From positions 1 to 39,770 of the forward strand of contig VGTG01000042.1 in the NCBI GenBank assembly GCA_016874795.1: a stretch of 39,770 nucleotides of DNA. The letters are read 5' to 3'. Each line of letters begins with the position of its first letter. Within the stretch, counting starts at the first letter, position 1. The notes beneath the pieces were generated by a model. That model did not search any database. It was not told the DNA's origin and saw only the letters and a program-made list of their open reading frames with translations. Shown in pieces: positions 1 to 8,871 of the stretch. The position numbers and the translations under genes were made by a program. This DNA is from Deltaproteobacteria bacterium. Its GTDB lineage: Bacteria > Desulfobacterota > Binatia > UBA12015.

Positions 1-994
1 GGACGCCCGCGAGCGGAGGACCGGCGGAGCCGGAGCGCGGCGTCGCGCCGACCGGCTCGAGCGTGACGACGCCCGCGTCCGTCGAGCCGAAGCACTCGAG
101 CACGTCTGGCACGCGAAATCTTCGCTTCACCTCGGCGCGGATCGGCGCGGAGCCGAGCCCGAGGATCAGGCGAAGGCGGCTCGTCGACTCGAGCGACCCG
201 CGATCCTCGGCGAGGAGGATCGCGAGGAACGTCCCCAGGGTGAAGAGCACGGTCGCGCCGGTCTCGTGCACGAGCGGCCAGAACGCGGAGGCGGAGAAGG
301 TCTTCGGGAAGGCGAGGGTGCAGCCGACGTCCATCGCGACGGAGGCGGCGCCCCAGGCGTTTCCGTGGAAGAGCGGACCGACGGCGAGCACCACGTCGCC
401 CGGCACGATCCCGAGACCGGTGACGAACGCGCCGCTCACGCCGGGGCGATCGTGCGTGAAGAGAACGCCCTTCGGTGCTCCGGTCGTTCCCGAGGTGTAG
501 AGCAGGAGCGACGCGTCGTCCGCACCGAACGTCACGCCCGGCGGACCGTCCGGGGACTCCGCGAGGAGAGGCTCGAGGGCGATCGCGTCTGCGAGCTCGT
601 CTTCGGCTCCTCCGAAGAGCGCGACGCGCGCGTCCTTCGGTCGCACGTCCGCCGCGCGGACGGTCGGCGGCGCGGCCCTGTCCGTCACGATCACGCGCGG
701 ATCGGCGTGCGCGAGGATCCAGCCGAGCTCGCGCGCGCCGAGCGCCGGATTGACGGGATGGAGGAGGGCGCCCGCCTTGAGCGCGCCGTACGCGGCAGCG
801 AGCCACTCGACGGAGTTCCCCATCGCGAGCGTGACGCGATCGCCCTTCTCCACGCCGAGCCGCCGGAGAGCGTGCGCGGCGCGGTTGGAGCGGCGGTCGA
901 ACTCGGCGAAGTCGACGGTCTCGTCGCCGTGCCGGAGGTAGGGATGGTGCGGGCGCTCGCGACGATTTCGCTCGAGGCTGTCGAGAAACGACAT
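1..994 (-). CDS. Acyl-CoA synthetase / AMP-dependent ligase (3' end cut off by window edge)
   Basis: This is the N-terminal 331 residues of an ANL-superfamily acid-CoA ligase, which activates a carboxylic acid through an acyl-adenylate to its CoA thioester. The ATP/AMP-binding P-loop YTSGTTGAPKG is at about residues 166-176. Upstream is the usual family N-terminus (a GDRV stretch near residue 51, then SVEWLAAAYGALKAGA), and near the window edge lies the conserved ECFGSTDAG segment. The ATG at 994-992 is the natural start. The gene is divergent from an MFS transporter, so both may be controlled from the short region between them. The substrate cannot be told. The C-terminal domain with the catalytic lysine lies outside the window, so completeness is unknown. 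Confidence 0.88.
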   Translation of the reverse strand, partial: MSFLDSLERNRRERPHHPYLRHGDETVDFAEFDRRSNRAAHALRRLGVEKGDRVTLAMGNSVEWLAAAYGALKAGALLHPVNPALGARELGWILAHADPRVIVTDRAAPPTVRAADVRPKDARVALFGGAEDELADAIALEPLLAESPDGPPGVTFGADDASLLLYTSGTTGAPKGVLFTHDRPGVSGAFVTGLGIVPGDVVLAVGPLFHGNAWGAASVAMDVGCTLAFPKTFSASAFWPLVHETGATVLFTLGTFLAILLAEDRGSLESTSRLRLILGLGSAPIRAEVKRRFRVPDVLECFGSTDAGVVTLEPVGATPRSGSAGPPLAGV

Positions 995-1101
995 GCGGTG
1001 GACCTGCGAAGCTTGTGGACGAGGCGCGAAGCGGTGTCCAGCGCCGTCGCCGTCGCCGCTCCGCTGGCCAGGACGGGGAGGGGCGTAGTACGGCACTCGT
1101 C

Positions 1102-2385
1102 GTGCGCGGGCAGGACGTCGAGACGCCGTCGTACGCCGAGCCCGCGAGTCGCGGGCCCCTGGGCGAGTCGTGGCGCGCGTGGACCGCTCTCGCCGTCGGC
1201 GTTCTCGCGGTCAGCGCGCAGTCCGCTCTGGCCTACGGGATGTCGCCGCTCCTGAAGTCGATCACGGAGGAGCTCTCGTGGAGCCGGAGCGAGTACGCGG
1301 CGGCGATGAACTTCCGGCTCCTGCTGATCGTCGCGATGGTCCCGGTGGTCGGTCGGCTCGTCGACCGGCTCGGCGCGCGCGTCGTGCTCTTCTCCGGCGC
1401 GTTCGCGATCGGCCTCGGCACGCTGCTGATGGCCCAGATGAGCTCGCTCTGGGGGTTCTGGATCTCCGGCCTGTTGACCGGCCCCGGGCAAGCCGCGGTC
1501 GGGACGGTCGCGAGCTCGGCTCTCGTCCTGCGGCTCTTTCGTCGCCGGCAAGGTCTCGCGATCGGGATCCTGAACGGCGGCGACAACCTGATCACGAGCG
1601 GCGTGCACATCGGCTCCGCCTACCTTCTCGTCCACGCCGGATGGCGCGGCGCCTTCGGCGGGCTCGCGGTCGGCTACCTGGCGCTCGCCGTCCTCGTCCT
1701 CGTGGCGCTCCGCTCCGGCGAGGGCGGAGAGGAGTCGGAGCCGAAGGAACGCGAGAGCAGCGGTGCTTCGCCCATCCCGTGGGGGGAAGCGCGCTTCTGG
1801 CTCCTGATCGTCGTCTACGTCATCCTGTACGGCTACGTGACGACGATCGGGCTCCACTTCCCCGCGTTCCAGCAGGATCTCGGGCGAACCGCCGACGTCG
1901 CCGCCTGGATCTACGGATTCAGCACGATGGTCGGCGCCGGCGGCTCGATTCTCGCCGGCTGGACGAGCGAGCGGATCGGCTCCGTCGCGACGCTGCGGTG
2001 GGTCGTCCTCGGTCTCCTCGCGAGCTCGATCGCGCTCTGGTCGTCGATCGGGGTCGGAGCGTACTACGTCTGGGCCGCCGGATACGGGATCGTCAACGCC
2101 GGAGCCGTGGCCCTTCTCGCGCTCGTCGTGCGCGACGTGTTCCGCGGCGCGAGCTTCGGCCGGCTGATGGGCGTCGTCTACGCGTTCTGCATGGCGGCGA
2201 CCGTCGCCGCGAACACCTTCGCGTCCGCGATCTTCGACGCGTCGCGGAGCTACATCCTCGTGTGGCAGGTGTACAGCGTGCTGCTGCTCCTGGCTCTCGT
2301 GCCGCTCCAGATGCTCGTGCGGCGCACGCGCCGCGTCGCCGAGGCGGACGCTCCGTTGCATCGCCCCGGTCGAACTGCTTCTTAG
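1102..2385 (+). CDS. Major facilitator superfamily transporter
   Basis: About 12 hydrophobic helices are visible. The typical MFS loop-2/3 signature region VGRLVDRLGARVVLF follows helix 2, and a charged cytoplasmic loop (GEGGEESEPKERES) separates the two six-helix halves. The overall look resembles monocarboxylate or oxalate/formate-type MFS carriers. I chose the GTG at 1102, just ahead of the first helix. An in-frame GTG at 1015 would add 29 Arg-rich residues unlike a membrane-protein N-terminus and leave only 20 bp to the divergent synthetase start. The next gene (XRE-cupin regulator) begins 5 bp after the stop, so the two are probably co-transcribed. Substrate is unknown; a carboxylate activated by the divergent ligase is a reasonable guess. 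Confidence 0.85.
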   Translation: MRGQDVETPSYAEPASRGPLGESWRAWTALAVGVLAVSAQSALAYGMSPLLKSITEELSWSRSEYAAAMNFRLLLIVAMVPVVGRLVDRLGARVVLFSGAFAIGLGTLLMAQMSSLWGFWISGLLTGPGQAAVGTVASSALVLRLFRRRQGLAIGILNGGDNLITSGVHIGSAYLLVHAGWRGAFGGLAVGYLALAVLVLVALRSGEGGEESEPKERESSGASPIPWGEARFWLLIVVYVILYGYVTTIGLHFPAFQQDLGRTADVAAWIYGFSTMVGAGGSILAGWTSERIGSVATLRWVVLGLLASSIALWSSIGVGAYYVWAAGYGIVNAGAVALLALVVRDVFRGASFGRLMGVVYAFCMAATVAANTFASAIFDASRSYILVWQVYSVLLLLALVPLQMLVRRTRRVAEADAPLHRPGRTAS

Positions 2386-2390
2386 AAACC

Positions 2391-3071
2391 ATGCGCGCGC
2401 CCGAAGCGCCGGGTGAATCTTCGCTCGACGACGCCGTCCTCGACGACGTCCGCGCCGAGCGGGTCACGACGCTGAGCGGGCCCGACAGCCCCGAGGGACG
2501 CGAGCTCGGACGAGCCGTCGGCCGGAACGTCGCGCGCATCCGCGCCGAGCGCGGCATCGCGCTCGCAGCACTCTCGCACCGGAGCGGCATCCGCGAGGAG
2601 CTTCTGAACGCGCTCGAGGAGGGCCGCGCCGTGCCGAGCCTGCGCGCCGTCTGGCACCTCGCGACCGGACTCGAGGTTCCGTTCGGGAGCCTGCTCGCGC
2701 ACACGATGCTGTCCGCCGCGGGCGATCCCGACTTCCGGGTGCAGCGCTCGAGCCGCGGGCGCGTGATCGCGTCCTCTACGAATCAGTTCCGCTCGCGCGT
2801 GCTCTTCCTGGAAGGCGACCCGCGCGTTCCCGAGGTCTACGAGCTCACGCTCGCGCCGGGCTGCGTCGAGGAAGCCGAGCCGCACGCGGCGGAGACGTTC
2901 GAGCACATCGTCGTCACCCGCGGCACGATGATCATCCGCGCGGGCGGATCGCAGGCGAAGCTCGAAGCGGGCGACAGCTTGTTCTTCCGCGCCGACGTGC
3001 CGCACGGGTACGAGAACGCCGGCGACGAGCCGACGCGCGCGCTGCTCATCATGAGCTACGCCCAGGTTTGA
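2391..3071 (+). CDS. XRE-family transcriptional regulator with C-terminal cupin domain
   Basis: A 226-residue regulator. The helix-turn-helix lies at about residues 43-100 (GRNVARIRAERGIALAALS, then SGIREELLNALEEGRAVPSL), and the cupin_2 sensor domain at about 140-226 (ELTLAPGCVEEAEPHAAETFEH, GDSLFFRADVPHGYEN). Proteins of this HTH-cupin type commonly control small transport or catabolic operons, with the cupin as ligand sensor. The ATG at 2391 follows the MFS stop by 5 bp, so it is the second gene of a two-gene unit and probably regulates that unit and the divergent acyl-CoA synthetase. The last two points are inference from position. Confidence 0.85.
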   Translation: MRAPEAPGESSLDDAVLDDVRAERVTTLSGPDSPEGRELGRAVGRNVARIRAERGIALAALSHRSGIREELLNALEEGRAVPSLRAVWHLATGLEVPFGSLLAHTMLSAAGDPDFRVQRSSRGRVIASSTNQFRSRVLFLEGDPRVPEVYELTLAPGCVEEAEPHAAETFEHIVVTRGTMIIRAGGSQAKLEAGDSLFFRADVPHGYENAGDEPTRALLIMSYAQV

Positions 3072-3175
3072 TCGCACGAGAGGGGCGTCGCCCCTCTCCC
3101 CTGTCGGGCAACGCCCGTCGGACCCCCTCACCCCGCTCGCTGTCGCTTGGCCGCGCGCCCTGCGCGCGGAGAAGC
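3072..3175 (+). repeat. Intergenic two-hairpin element, copy A
   Basis: It sits between the XRE gene and the convergent aceE. The first hairpin at 3078-3098 has a 9-bp stem (GAGAGGGGC, loop GTC). A shared core TCACCCCGCTCGCT lies at 3128-3141. The second hairpin CCGCGCGC/GCGCGCGG spans 3151-3169. The same order and sequences recur at 10703-10812 and 29099-29200. No T-run follows, so it may act as a transcript end or 3' protector rather than a classical terminator. Confidence 0.6.
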
Positions 3176-3182
3176 CTCGGCG

Positions 3183-5846
3183 TCAGCTCCGCGCGGGATC
3201 CGGCTTCGTCGGGTCGAGGCCGAGCCGCTCGATCGCCTCGGCGACGCGCTCGGGCGCGATCTCCTCGCGTCTCGCGAGGGCGTGAAGGGCGGTGACGCAG
3301 ATCGATTCCGCGTCGACCTCGAAGAAGCGGCGCAGCTCGGGCCGGTCGTCGCTTCGACCGAAGCCGTCCGTGCCGAGCGCGTGCAGGCCGTCCGGCGTGA
3401 ACGCGGCGAGCGTTGCCACGAGGCCGGACACGTAGTCGCTGACTGCGACGACGGGGTAGGGCTCGTCGGCGAGCGCTTGCTGGAGATACGAGAGTCGCGG
3501 CGCTTCGAGCGGATGCAGACGGTTCCAGCGCTCGGTGGCGCGCGCGTCGCGGTAGAGCTCGGAGTAGCTCGTCACGCTCCACACGTCCGCGGCGACACCC
3601 ACCTCCGCAAGAAGCGCTTGCGCGCGCATCGTCTCCGGGAGGAGCGCGCCGCTCCCGAACAGGTGGATTCGTTGCGCCGTCGGATCGGGTGCGGCGCGGA
3701 ACTTGTAGAGCCCTCGCAGGATGCCTTCCTCCGCACCCGGCGGCATCGGCTCCTGCACGTACGCGTCGTTCGTGACCGTCAAGTAGTAGAAGCAATCCTC
3801 GCGATCGACGTACATCCGGCGAATCCCGTCCTCGACGATCACCGCGAGCTCGAAGGCGTACGCGGGATCGTAGGCGCGGATCGTCGGGACGACGCTCGCG
3901 AGCACGTGGCTGTTCCCGTCCTGGTGCTGCAGGCCCTCGCCTGCGAGCGTCGTCCGGCCCGCAGTCGCTCCGACGAGGAAACCCTTGCCGCGCGCGTCGG
4001 CGTGCTGCCAGATCAGGTCCCCGATCCGCTGGAAGCCGAACATCGAGTAGAAGATGAAGAAGGGGATCGTGTTGACGCCGAGGGCGCCGTACGCGGTGCC
4101 CGCGGCGGTGAACGATGCCATTCCGCCGGCCTCGGTGATCCCTTCTTCGAGAAGCTGCCCGTCGACCGCCTCGCGATAGAACGCGACGACGTCGGAGTCG
4201 ACGGGCTCGTAGCGCTGGCCCTGCTGCGAGTAGATGCCGAACTTGCGGAAGAGGGCGTCCATCCCGAAGGTCCGCGCCTCGTCCGGCACGATCGGTACCA
4301 CGAGGCGGCCGATCTCGGGATCGCTCATCAGATGGCGGAGGAGGGCGACGAACACCTGCGTCGTCGCGACGTCGCGCGTGCGGCTGCCTTCCTTGTAGGT
4401 CGCGAAGATCGCGGGATCGACCGGCGAAAGCGGTTTGGAGCGGACCACGCGCCGGGGCACGGCGCCGCCGAGGGCCTCGCGACGCTCGCGGAGATACTGC
4501 ATCTCCTCGATCTCCGCGGGCGGGCGGTAGAACGGGACGTCCTCGAGGTCGCGGTCGCTGATCGGGATGCCGAGGCGGTCGCGGAACTGGCGAAGCGCCT
4601 GCGCGTCGAGCTTCTTTGCTTGATGGCTGACGTTTCGTCCCTGCGCGCCCGCGCCGAGGCCGTAGCCCTTGATCGTCTTCGCGAGGATCACGGTCGGCGC
4701 GCCCTGATAGGCGGCCGCCGCGGCGTACGCGGCGTAGACCTTCTCGGGATCGTGGCCGCCGCGGCGCATCTTCATGAGCTTCGCGTCCGTGAGCCCGGCG
4801 ACGAGCTTCAGGAGCTCCGGATACTTCCCGAAGAAGTCCTCGCGGATGTAGGCGCCCGACTCGACGGCGTACTTCTGGTACTGGCCGTCGACGACCTCGC
4901 CCATGCGGCGAACGAGGAGGCCGGTGTCGTCGCGCGCGAGGAGCGGATCCCAGTCGTCGCCCCAGATCACCTTGATCACGTTCCAGCCGGCGCCGCGGAA
5001 CGCCGCTTCGAGCTCCTGGATGATCTTGCCATTGCCGCGGACGGGTCCGTCCAGCCGCTGCAGGTTGCAGTTGACGACCCAGACGAGGTTGTCGAGCCGC
5101 TCGCGCGAAGCGAGCGTGATCGCGCCCATGCTCTCGGGCTCGTCCATCTCGCCGTCGCCGAGGAACGCCCAGACGCGCGAGCGCGACGTGTCGGCGAGCC
5201 CGCGCGCGTGCAGATAGCGGTTGAAGCGCGCCTGGTAGATCGACGAGATCGCGGAGAGTCCCATCGAGACGGTGGGGAACTCCCAGAACCCGGGCATCAG
5301 CCAGGGATGCGGATACGAGGAGAGACCACCCTCCGGTGCGAGCTCATGCCGGAAGTTCTCGAGGTCGCGCTCGTCGAGACGTCCTTCCAGGAAGGCGCGC
5401 GCGTAGACGCCCGGCGCCGAGTGGCCCTGGAAGTAGACGAAGTCGCCCGGCGCCTCCTCGGTGTGGGCGCGGAACATGTGATTGAAGCCGACCTCGAGGA
5501 GCGTGCTCAGCGAGGCGTACGTCGAGATGTGTCCGCCGATGCCCGCGCGTGCGCGGTTCGCGCGCACGACGGTCGCCATCGCGTTCCAGCGCACGAGACT
5601 CCGGATCCGCCGCTCGAGCCCGACGTCACCCGGATACACGGGCTGCTCCGCGAAGGGGATCGTGTTCACGTAGGGCGTGTTCGCCGTGAACGGCGTGATC
5701 AGGCCCTGATGCTGCGCGCTCTCGAGGAGGCGGCCGAGAAGCTGGCGGCCGCGGTCCTTGCCCTCCAGGCGGACGAGGCGATGGAACGCTTCGACCCACC
5801 TCTCGGTTTCATCCGGATCGACGTCGGGCTGCGGCTCCAGGTCCAT
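3183..5846 (-). CDS. aceE: Pyruvate dehydrogenase E1 component (homodimeric type)
   Basis: 887 residues, full length for AceE. It decarboxylates pyruvate with thiamine diphosphate and acetylates the lipoyl group of the E2 subunit. The ThDP/Mg-binding segment starts GDGEMDEPES at about residue 230 and ends with the N of VVNCNLQRLDG about 30 residues later. The AceE-specific GHISTYASLSTLLEVGFNHM stretch is at about 105-124, and the transketolase-type central and C-terminal domains are intact. It is 61 bp downstream of acetolactate synthase on the same strand, so co-transcription is possible. There is no clear Shine-Dalgarno before the ATG. The E2 and E3 genes are not adjacent but lie 18 kb away on the other strand. 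Confidence 0.97.
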   Translation of the reverse strand: MDLEPQPDVDPDETERWVEAFHRLVRLEGKDRGRQLLGRLLESAQHQGLITPFTANTPYVNTIPFAEQPVYPGDVGLERRIRSLVRWNAMATVVRANRARAGIGGHISTYASLSTLLEVGFNHMFRAHTEEAPGDFVYFQGHSAPGVYARAFLEGRLDERDLENFRHELAPEGGLSSYPHPWLMPGFWEFPTVSMGLSAISSIYQARFNRYLHARGLADTSRSRVWAFLGDGEMDEPESMGAITLASRERLDNLVWVVNCNLQRLDGPVRGNGKIIQELEAAFRGAGWNVIKVIWGDDWDPLLARDDTGLLVRRMGEVVDGQYQKYAVESGAYIREDFFGKYPELLKLVAGLTDAKLMKMRRGGHDPEKVYAAYAAAAAYQGAPTVILAKTIKGYGLGAGAQGRNVSHQAKKLDAQALRQFRDRLGIPISDRDLEDVPFYRPPAEIEEMQYLRERREALGGAVPRRVVRSKPLSPVDPAIFATYKEGSRTRDVATTQVFVALLRHLMSDPEIGRLVVPIVPDEARTFGMDALFRKFGIYSQQGQRYEPVDSDVVAFYREAVDGQLLEEGITEAGGMASFTAAGTAYGALGVNTIPFFIFYSMFGFQRIGDLIWQHADARGKGFLVGATAGRTTLAGEGLQHQDGNSHVLASVVPTIRAYDPAYAFELAVIVEDGIRRMYVDREDCFYYLTVTNDAYVQEPMPPGAEEGILRGLYKFRAAPDPTAQRIHLFGSGALLPETMRAQALLAEVGVAADVWSVTSYSELYRDARATERWNRLHPLEAPRLSYLQQALADEPYPVVAVSDYVSGLVATLAAFTPDGLHALGTDGFGRSDDRPELRRFFEVDAESICVTALHALARREEIAPERVAEAIERLGLDPTKPDPARS

Positions 5847-5907
5847 GCCCGGAGTCTACCACCCCCGCCCGACAACGGGAGCTTGGCGCGCGATCCGGCG
5901 CGAGTGG

Positions 5908-7737
5908 CTAAAACCCGGCGTTCTTGTCGACGACGACGTCGCGTCGCGCGCGCGGCTTGATGTACTGGCCGGTGATCATGTCCTTGTAGCCCATGCCCGG
6001 ACCGATCATCGGGTACACGTGCGCGTTCTGGTCGACCACCACCTCGAGGAACGACGGGCCGGGGTAGGCGATGAACTCCTGGAGAGCCTCGCGCAGCTCG
6101 CCGCGCTCCGTCACGCGGCGGTAGAAGCCGAAGCCGTCCGCTTCGGCCGCCTTCACGAAGTCCTTGCGGTGGAGCGTCTTGTCGCTGCCGGAGTAACGGT
6201 TCGCGTAGAAGAGGTCCTGCCACTGGCGGACCATTCCGTCGCCGTAGTTGTTCAGCAGCAGCACCTTCACGGGGATGTTGTAGTTCGTGAGCGTCTCGAG
6301 CTCTCCGAGGTTCATCCGGATGCTGCCGTCGCCGTCGACGTCGACCACGAGCTTGTCGGGACAGGCGAGCTGCGCCCCGACGGCGGCCGGGAGACCGAAA
6401 CCCATCGTCCCCATGCTGCCGGACGTGAGGAACGTCCGCGGCTCGACGAAGTCGAGGTACTGCGCGGCCCACATCTGATGCTGGCCGACGCCGGTCGAGA
6501 CGATCGCCTTGCCGCGCGTGATCTCGTTCATCGCGGCGAGGACTTCCTCGGACTGGAGGGTCGGAGACTCGCGGTTGTAGTCGAGCGGGTGGCTCTTCCG
6601 GAGCTCGCGCACGTGCTGCAGCCACGGCGAGAAGTCCTTCTGGATGCCCTTGCCCGCGCGGAGGAGCTGCGCGAGACCGCGGCGCGCGTCGCAAACGAAG
6701 GCCCAGTCGACGCCCTTCACCTTGCCGATCTCGGAAGCATCGACGTCGAGGTGCGCGATGCGCGCGCCCGGGGCGAACTCCTTGACCTTGCCGGCGACGC
6801 GGTCGTCGAAGCGCGAGCCGACGGCGATCAGGAAATCGCAGTCCTCGACGGCGTAGTTCGCGAAGGCCGTGCCGTGCATGCCGAGCATGCGAAGCGAGAG
6901 GTCGTCCGTCGTGTCCATCGCGCCGATGCCGAGGAGCGTCGTCACGACGGGGATCTGGAAGCGCGCCGCGAACTTCCGCAGATCCTCGGACGCGTCGCCG
7001 TTGATCACGCCGCCGCCCGCGTAGATCAGCGGACGCTCCGAAGCTTCGAGCAGGTCGTAGAACGAGCGCGCGGCCTCCTCGCCGAGGGCGACCTGCTGGA
7101 GGCGGCCGATGCGCTCGTCGTAGCCGCGGAGCTCGAGGAGTCCCTCTCCCCTGTACGTTCCCTCGCTGAGCTGCACGTCGCGCGGGATGTCGACGACGAC
7201 CGGGCCCGGACGGCCGGAGCGCGCGAGCGCGAAGGCGGTGCGGATCGTCTCCTCGATCTTCGTCTCGTCCGTGACCAGGAAGACGTGCTTCGCGCAGGCC
7301 GACATGATGTTGAAGACCGGCGCCTCCTGGAAGGCGTCCGTTCCCATCGCGGCGCGCGGCACCTGCCCGCAGATCAGCACGACCGGGATCGAGTCGGCGT
7401 GACAATCGCGGATCGGCGTGACCGAGTTCGTGGCTCCGGGACCCGATGTCACGATGAACACGCCGACGCGGCCCGAGGCGCGCGCGTAGCCGGCCGCCAT
7501 GAAGCCGGCGCCCTGCTCGGTCGCAGGAACGATCAGCCGGATCTCCTCCGCCGACCCGCGGCCCTCGTTGTACCGGAAGACCGCGTCGTACGTGGGCAGG
7601 ATCGCCCCGCCGCTGTAGCCGAAGACCGTGTCGACGCCCTCGTCGGCGAGGACCTGGACGACCATGTCGGCGCCCGTCATCTTCTTGCCCGCGAGAGGAT
7701 GTTGCTCGATCCGTTTGGCTTCGCGCAGTGTGCTCAT
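5908..7737 (-). CDS. ilvB: Acetolactate synthase, large (catalytic) subunit
   Basis: 609 residues. A ThDP- and FAD-type enzyme that condenses two pyruvates, or pyruvate and 2-oxobutyrate, in valine, leucine and isoleucine synthesis. The catalytic glutamate of ATEQGAGF is E74. The Rossmann-like middle domain follows, and the ThDP motif GDGSIRMN is in the C-terminal third. The ATG at 7737 is preceded on its strand by GGAAGGG at a good distance; a longer in-frame reading back to 7800 adds an atypical tail. No small regulatory subunit (ilvN/ilvH) is next to it, so that subunit would be elsewhere. It is divergent from tadA with 116 bp between the starts. Confidence 0.95.
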   Translation of the reverse strand: MSTLREAKRIEQHPLAGKKMTGADMVVQVLADEGVDTVFGYSGGAILPTYDAVFRYNEGRGSAEEIRLIVPATEQGAGFMAAGYARASGRVGVFIVTSGPGATNSVTPIRDCHADSIPVVLICGQVPRAAMGTDAFQEAPVFNIMSACAKHVFLVTDETKIEETIRTAFALARSGRPGPVVVDIPRDVQLSEGTYRGEGLLELRGYDERIGRLQQVALGEEAARSFYDLLEASERPLIYAGGGVINGDASEDLRKFAARFQIPVVTTLLGIGAMDTTDDLSLRMLGMHGTAFANYAVEDCDFLIAVGSRFDDRVAGKVKEFAPGARIAHLDVDASEIGKVKGVDWAFVCDARRGLAQLLRAGKGIQKDFSPWLQHVRELRKSHPLDYNRESPTLQSEEVLAAMNEITRGKAIVSTGVGQHQMWAAQYLDFVEPRTFLTSGSMGTMGFGLPAAVGAQLACPDKLVVDVDGDGSIRMNLGELETLTNYNIPVKVLLLNNYGDGMVRQWQDLFYANRYSGSDKTLHRKDFVKAAEADGFGFYRRVTERGELREALQEFIAYPGPSFLEVVVDQNAHVYPMIGPGMGYKDMITGQYIKPRARRDVVVDKNAGF

Positions 7738-7853
7738 GTCCGCCCTTCCTTCGCCTCGGCTAGCACTTCGCGTCATCTGCTGCCATCGAGGAGCTTGCAC
7801 GAGCGAGCCGTCTCGGCTTCGCGCGGGCTCGCCGCATATGGCAAGCGAGCGTC

Positions 7854-8345
7854 ATGGCGAGTGAAGCGCACCCTCTCGAGGAGCGAGACCGCCAGTGGAT
7901 GGAGGTCGCCCTCGGGGAAGCGCGTCGCGCGCTCGAGGCAGGGGAGGTCCCGATCGGAGCGGTCGTCGTCCTGGAGGGCCGGGAGCTCGGGCGGGGACAC
8001 AACGCGCCGATCGGGCTTTGTGATCCGACGGCACACGCGGAGATCCTGGCGTTGCGCCGCGCCGCCCGAGCCACCGGCGCCTACCGCCTCCCCGGGGGAA
8101 CCCTCTACGCGACGATCGAGCCGTGCTGCCTCTGCTTCGGAGCGGCGCTGCACGCGCGGATCGAGCGCATCGTCTTCGGTGCGACGGATCCCAAGGGCGG
8201 GGCGGCGGGCTCGGTCGTCGATCTCCGCGCGCTTCCCGGCGTGAACCACCGCATCGCGGTCACGGGTGGGGTTCTCGCCGAGCCGAGCGCGCGGATCCTG
8301 CAGGATTTCTTCCGCGTACGTCGCGGCGGCGGCTCGGCCGTCTGA
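7854..8345 (+). CDS. tadA: tRNA-specific adenosine deaminase
   Basis: 163 residues. A zinc deaminase that converts the wobble adenosine of tRNA-Arg(ACG) to inosine. The zinc and catalytic motif HAE is at residues 61-63 and PCCLC at 90-94 (C91, C94), with the spacing of TadA. Family members usually have an M or T in the PCxxC gap where this one has C-L. The location just upstream of three tRNA genes fits a translation neighbourhood. A more general cytidine/deoxycytidylate deaminase is possible but less likely given the length and the motif context. Confidence 0.9.
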   Translation: MASEAHPLEERDRQWMEVALGEARRALEAGEVPIGAVVVLEGRELGRGHNAPIGLCDPTAHAEILALRRAARATGAYRLPGGTLYATIEPCCLCFGAALHARIERIVFGATDPKGGAAGSVVDLRALPGVNHRIAVTGGVLAEPSARILQDFFRVRRGGGSAV

Positions 8346-8408
8346 GGCTCGATCGCTTCGCCGGGTTGCGAGGGCACCAGTCGAGCGGTAGACCGACGCG
8401 ACGCGCCG

Positions 8409-8497
8409 GGAGAGGTGGCCGAGCCTGGTTGAAGGCGCACGACTCGAAATCGTGTATGCCCGGAAGGGCATCGTGGGTTCGAATCCCACCCTCTCCG
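8409..8497 (+). tRNA. tRNA-Ser (CGA)
   Basis: 89-nt class II tRNA. The acceptor stem GGAGAGG/CCTCTCC is perfect with discriminator G. The anticodon loop CTCGAAA gives anticodon CGA, reading UCG. There is a long variable arm, and the T-loop is TTCGAAT. CCA is not encoded. Confidence 0.96.
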
Positions 8498-8539
8498 CTT
8501 TCCAACGGCGACGTCGCCGAGCGAGGCTCCCGCCGTGGT

Positions 8540-8629
<90 letters not shown>

Positions 8630-8694
8630 GTTTCTCTCGGTGATCCGGTTGCTGGCGGCGACGGGCTCGATTAAGTAGGGGACGTTCGCGACGC

Positions 8695-8768
8695 GCGGGT
8701 GTAGCTCAGCTGGCTAGAGCGCAACCTTGCCAAGGTTGAGGTCGCCGGTTCGATCCCGGTCACCCGCT
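8695..8768 (+). tRNA. tRNA-Gly (GCC)
   Basis: 74-nt tRNA with acceptor stem GCGGGTG/CACCCGC. The anticodon stem CAACC/GGTTG encloses loop TTGCCAA, anticodon GCC, reading GGC and GGU. The discriminator is U and CCA is not encoded. It is the third tRNA of a same-strand cluster. Confidence 0.96.
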
Positions 8769-8871
8769 TCGTTTCTCCCCTCGGTCCTCTTCGCTTTCTC
8801 TCGGGCGTCGCGGCTCCGCGAGCGGAGTTTTCGTATGGCCTTGGTTCGCGCCATCGTGGTACGCGAACGAC

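Noticed and set aside
1015-1101. Longer N-terminus of the MFS transporter from GTG 1015
   Set aside because: The added residues are Arg-rich and unlike a membrane-protein start, and leave almost no space for promoters with the divergent gene.
3147-5960. Long plus-strand reading frame over aceE (about 937 codons)
   Set aside because: It is the antisense shadow of aceE in GC-rich DNA: biased composition, no recognisable domain, while the minus strand has all AceE motifs.
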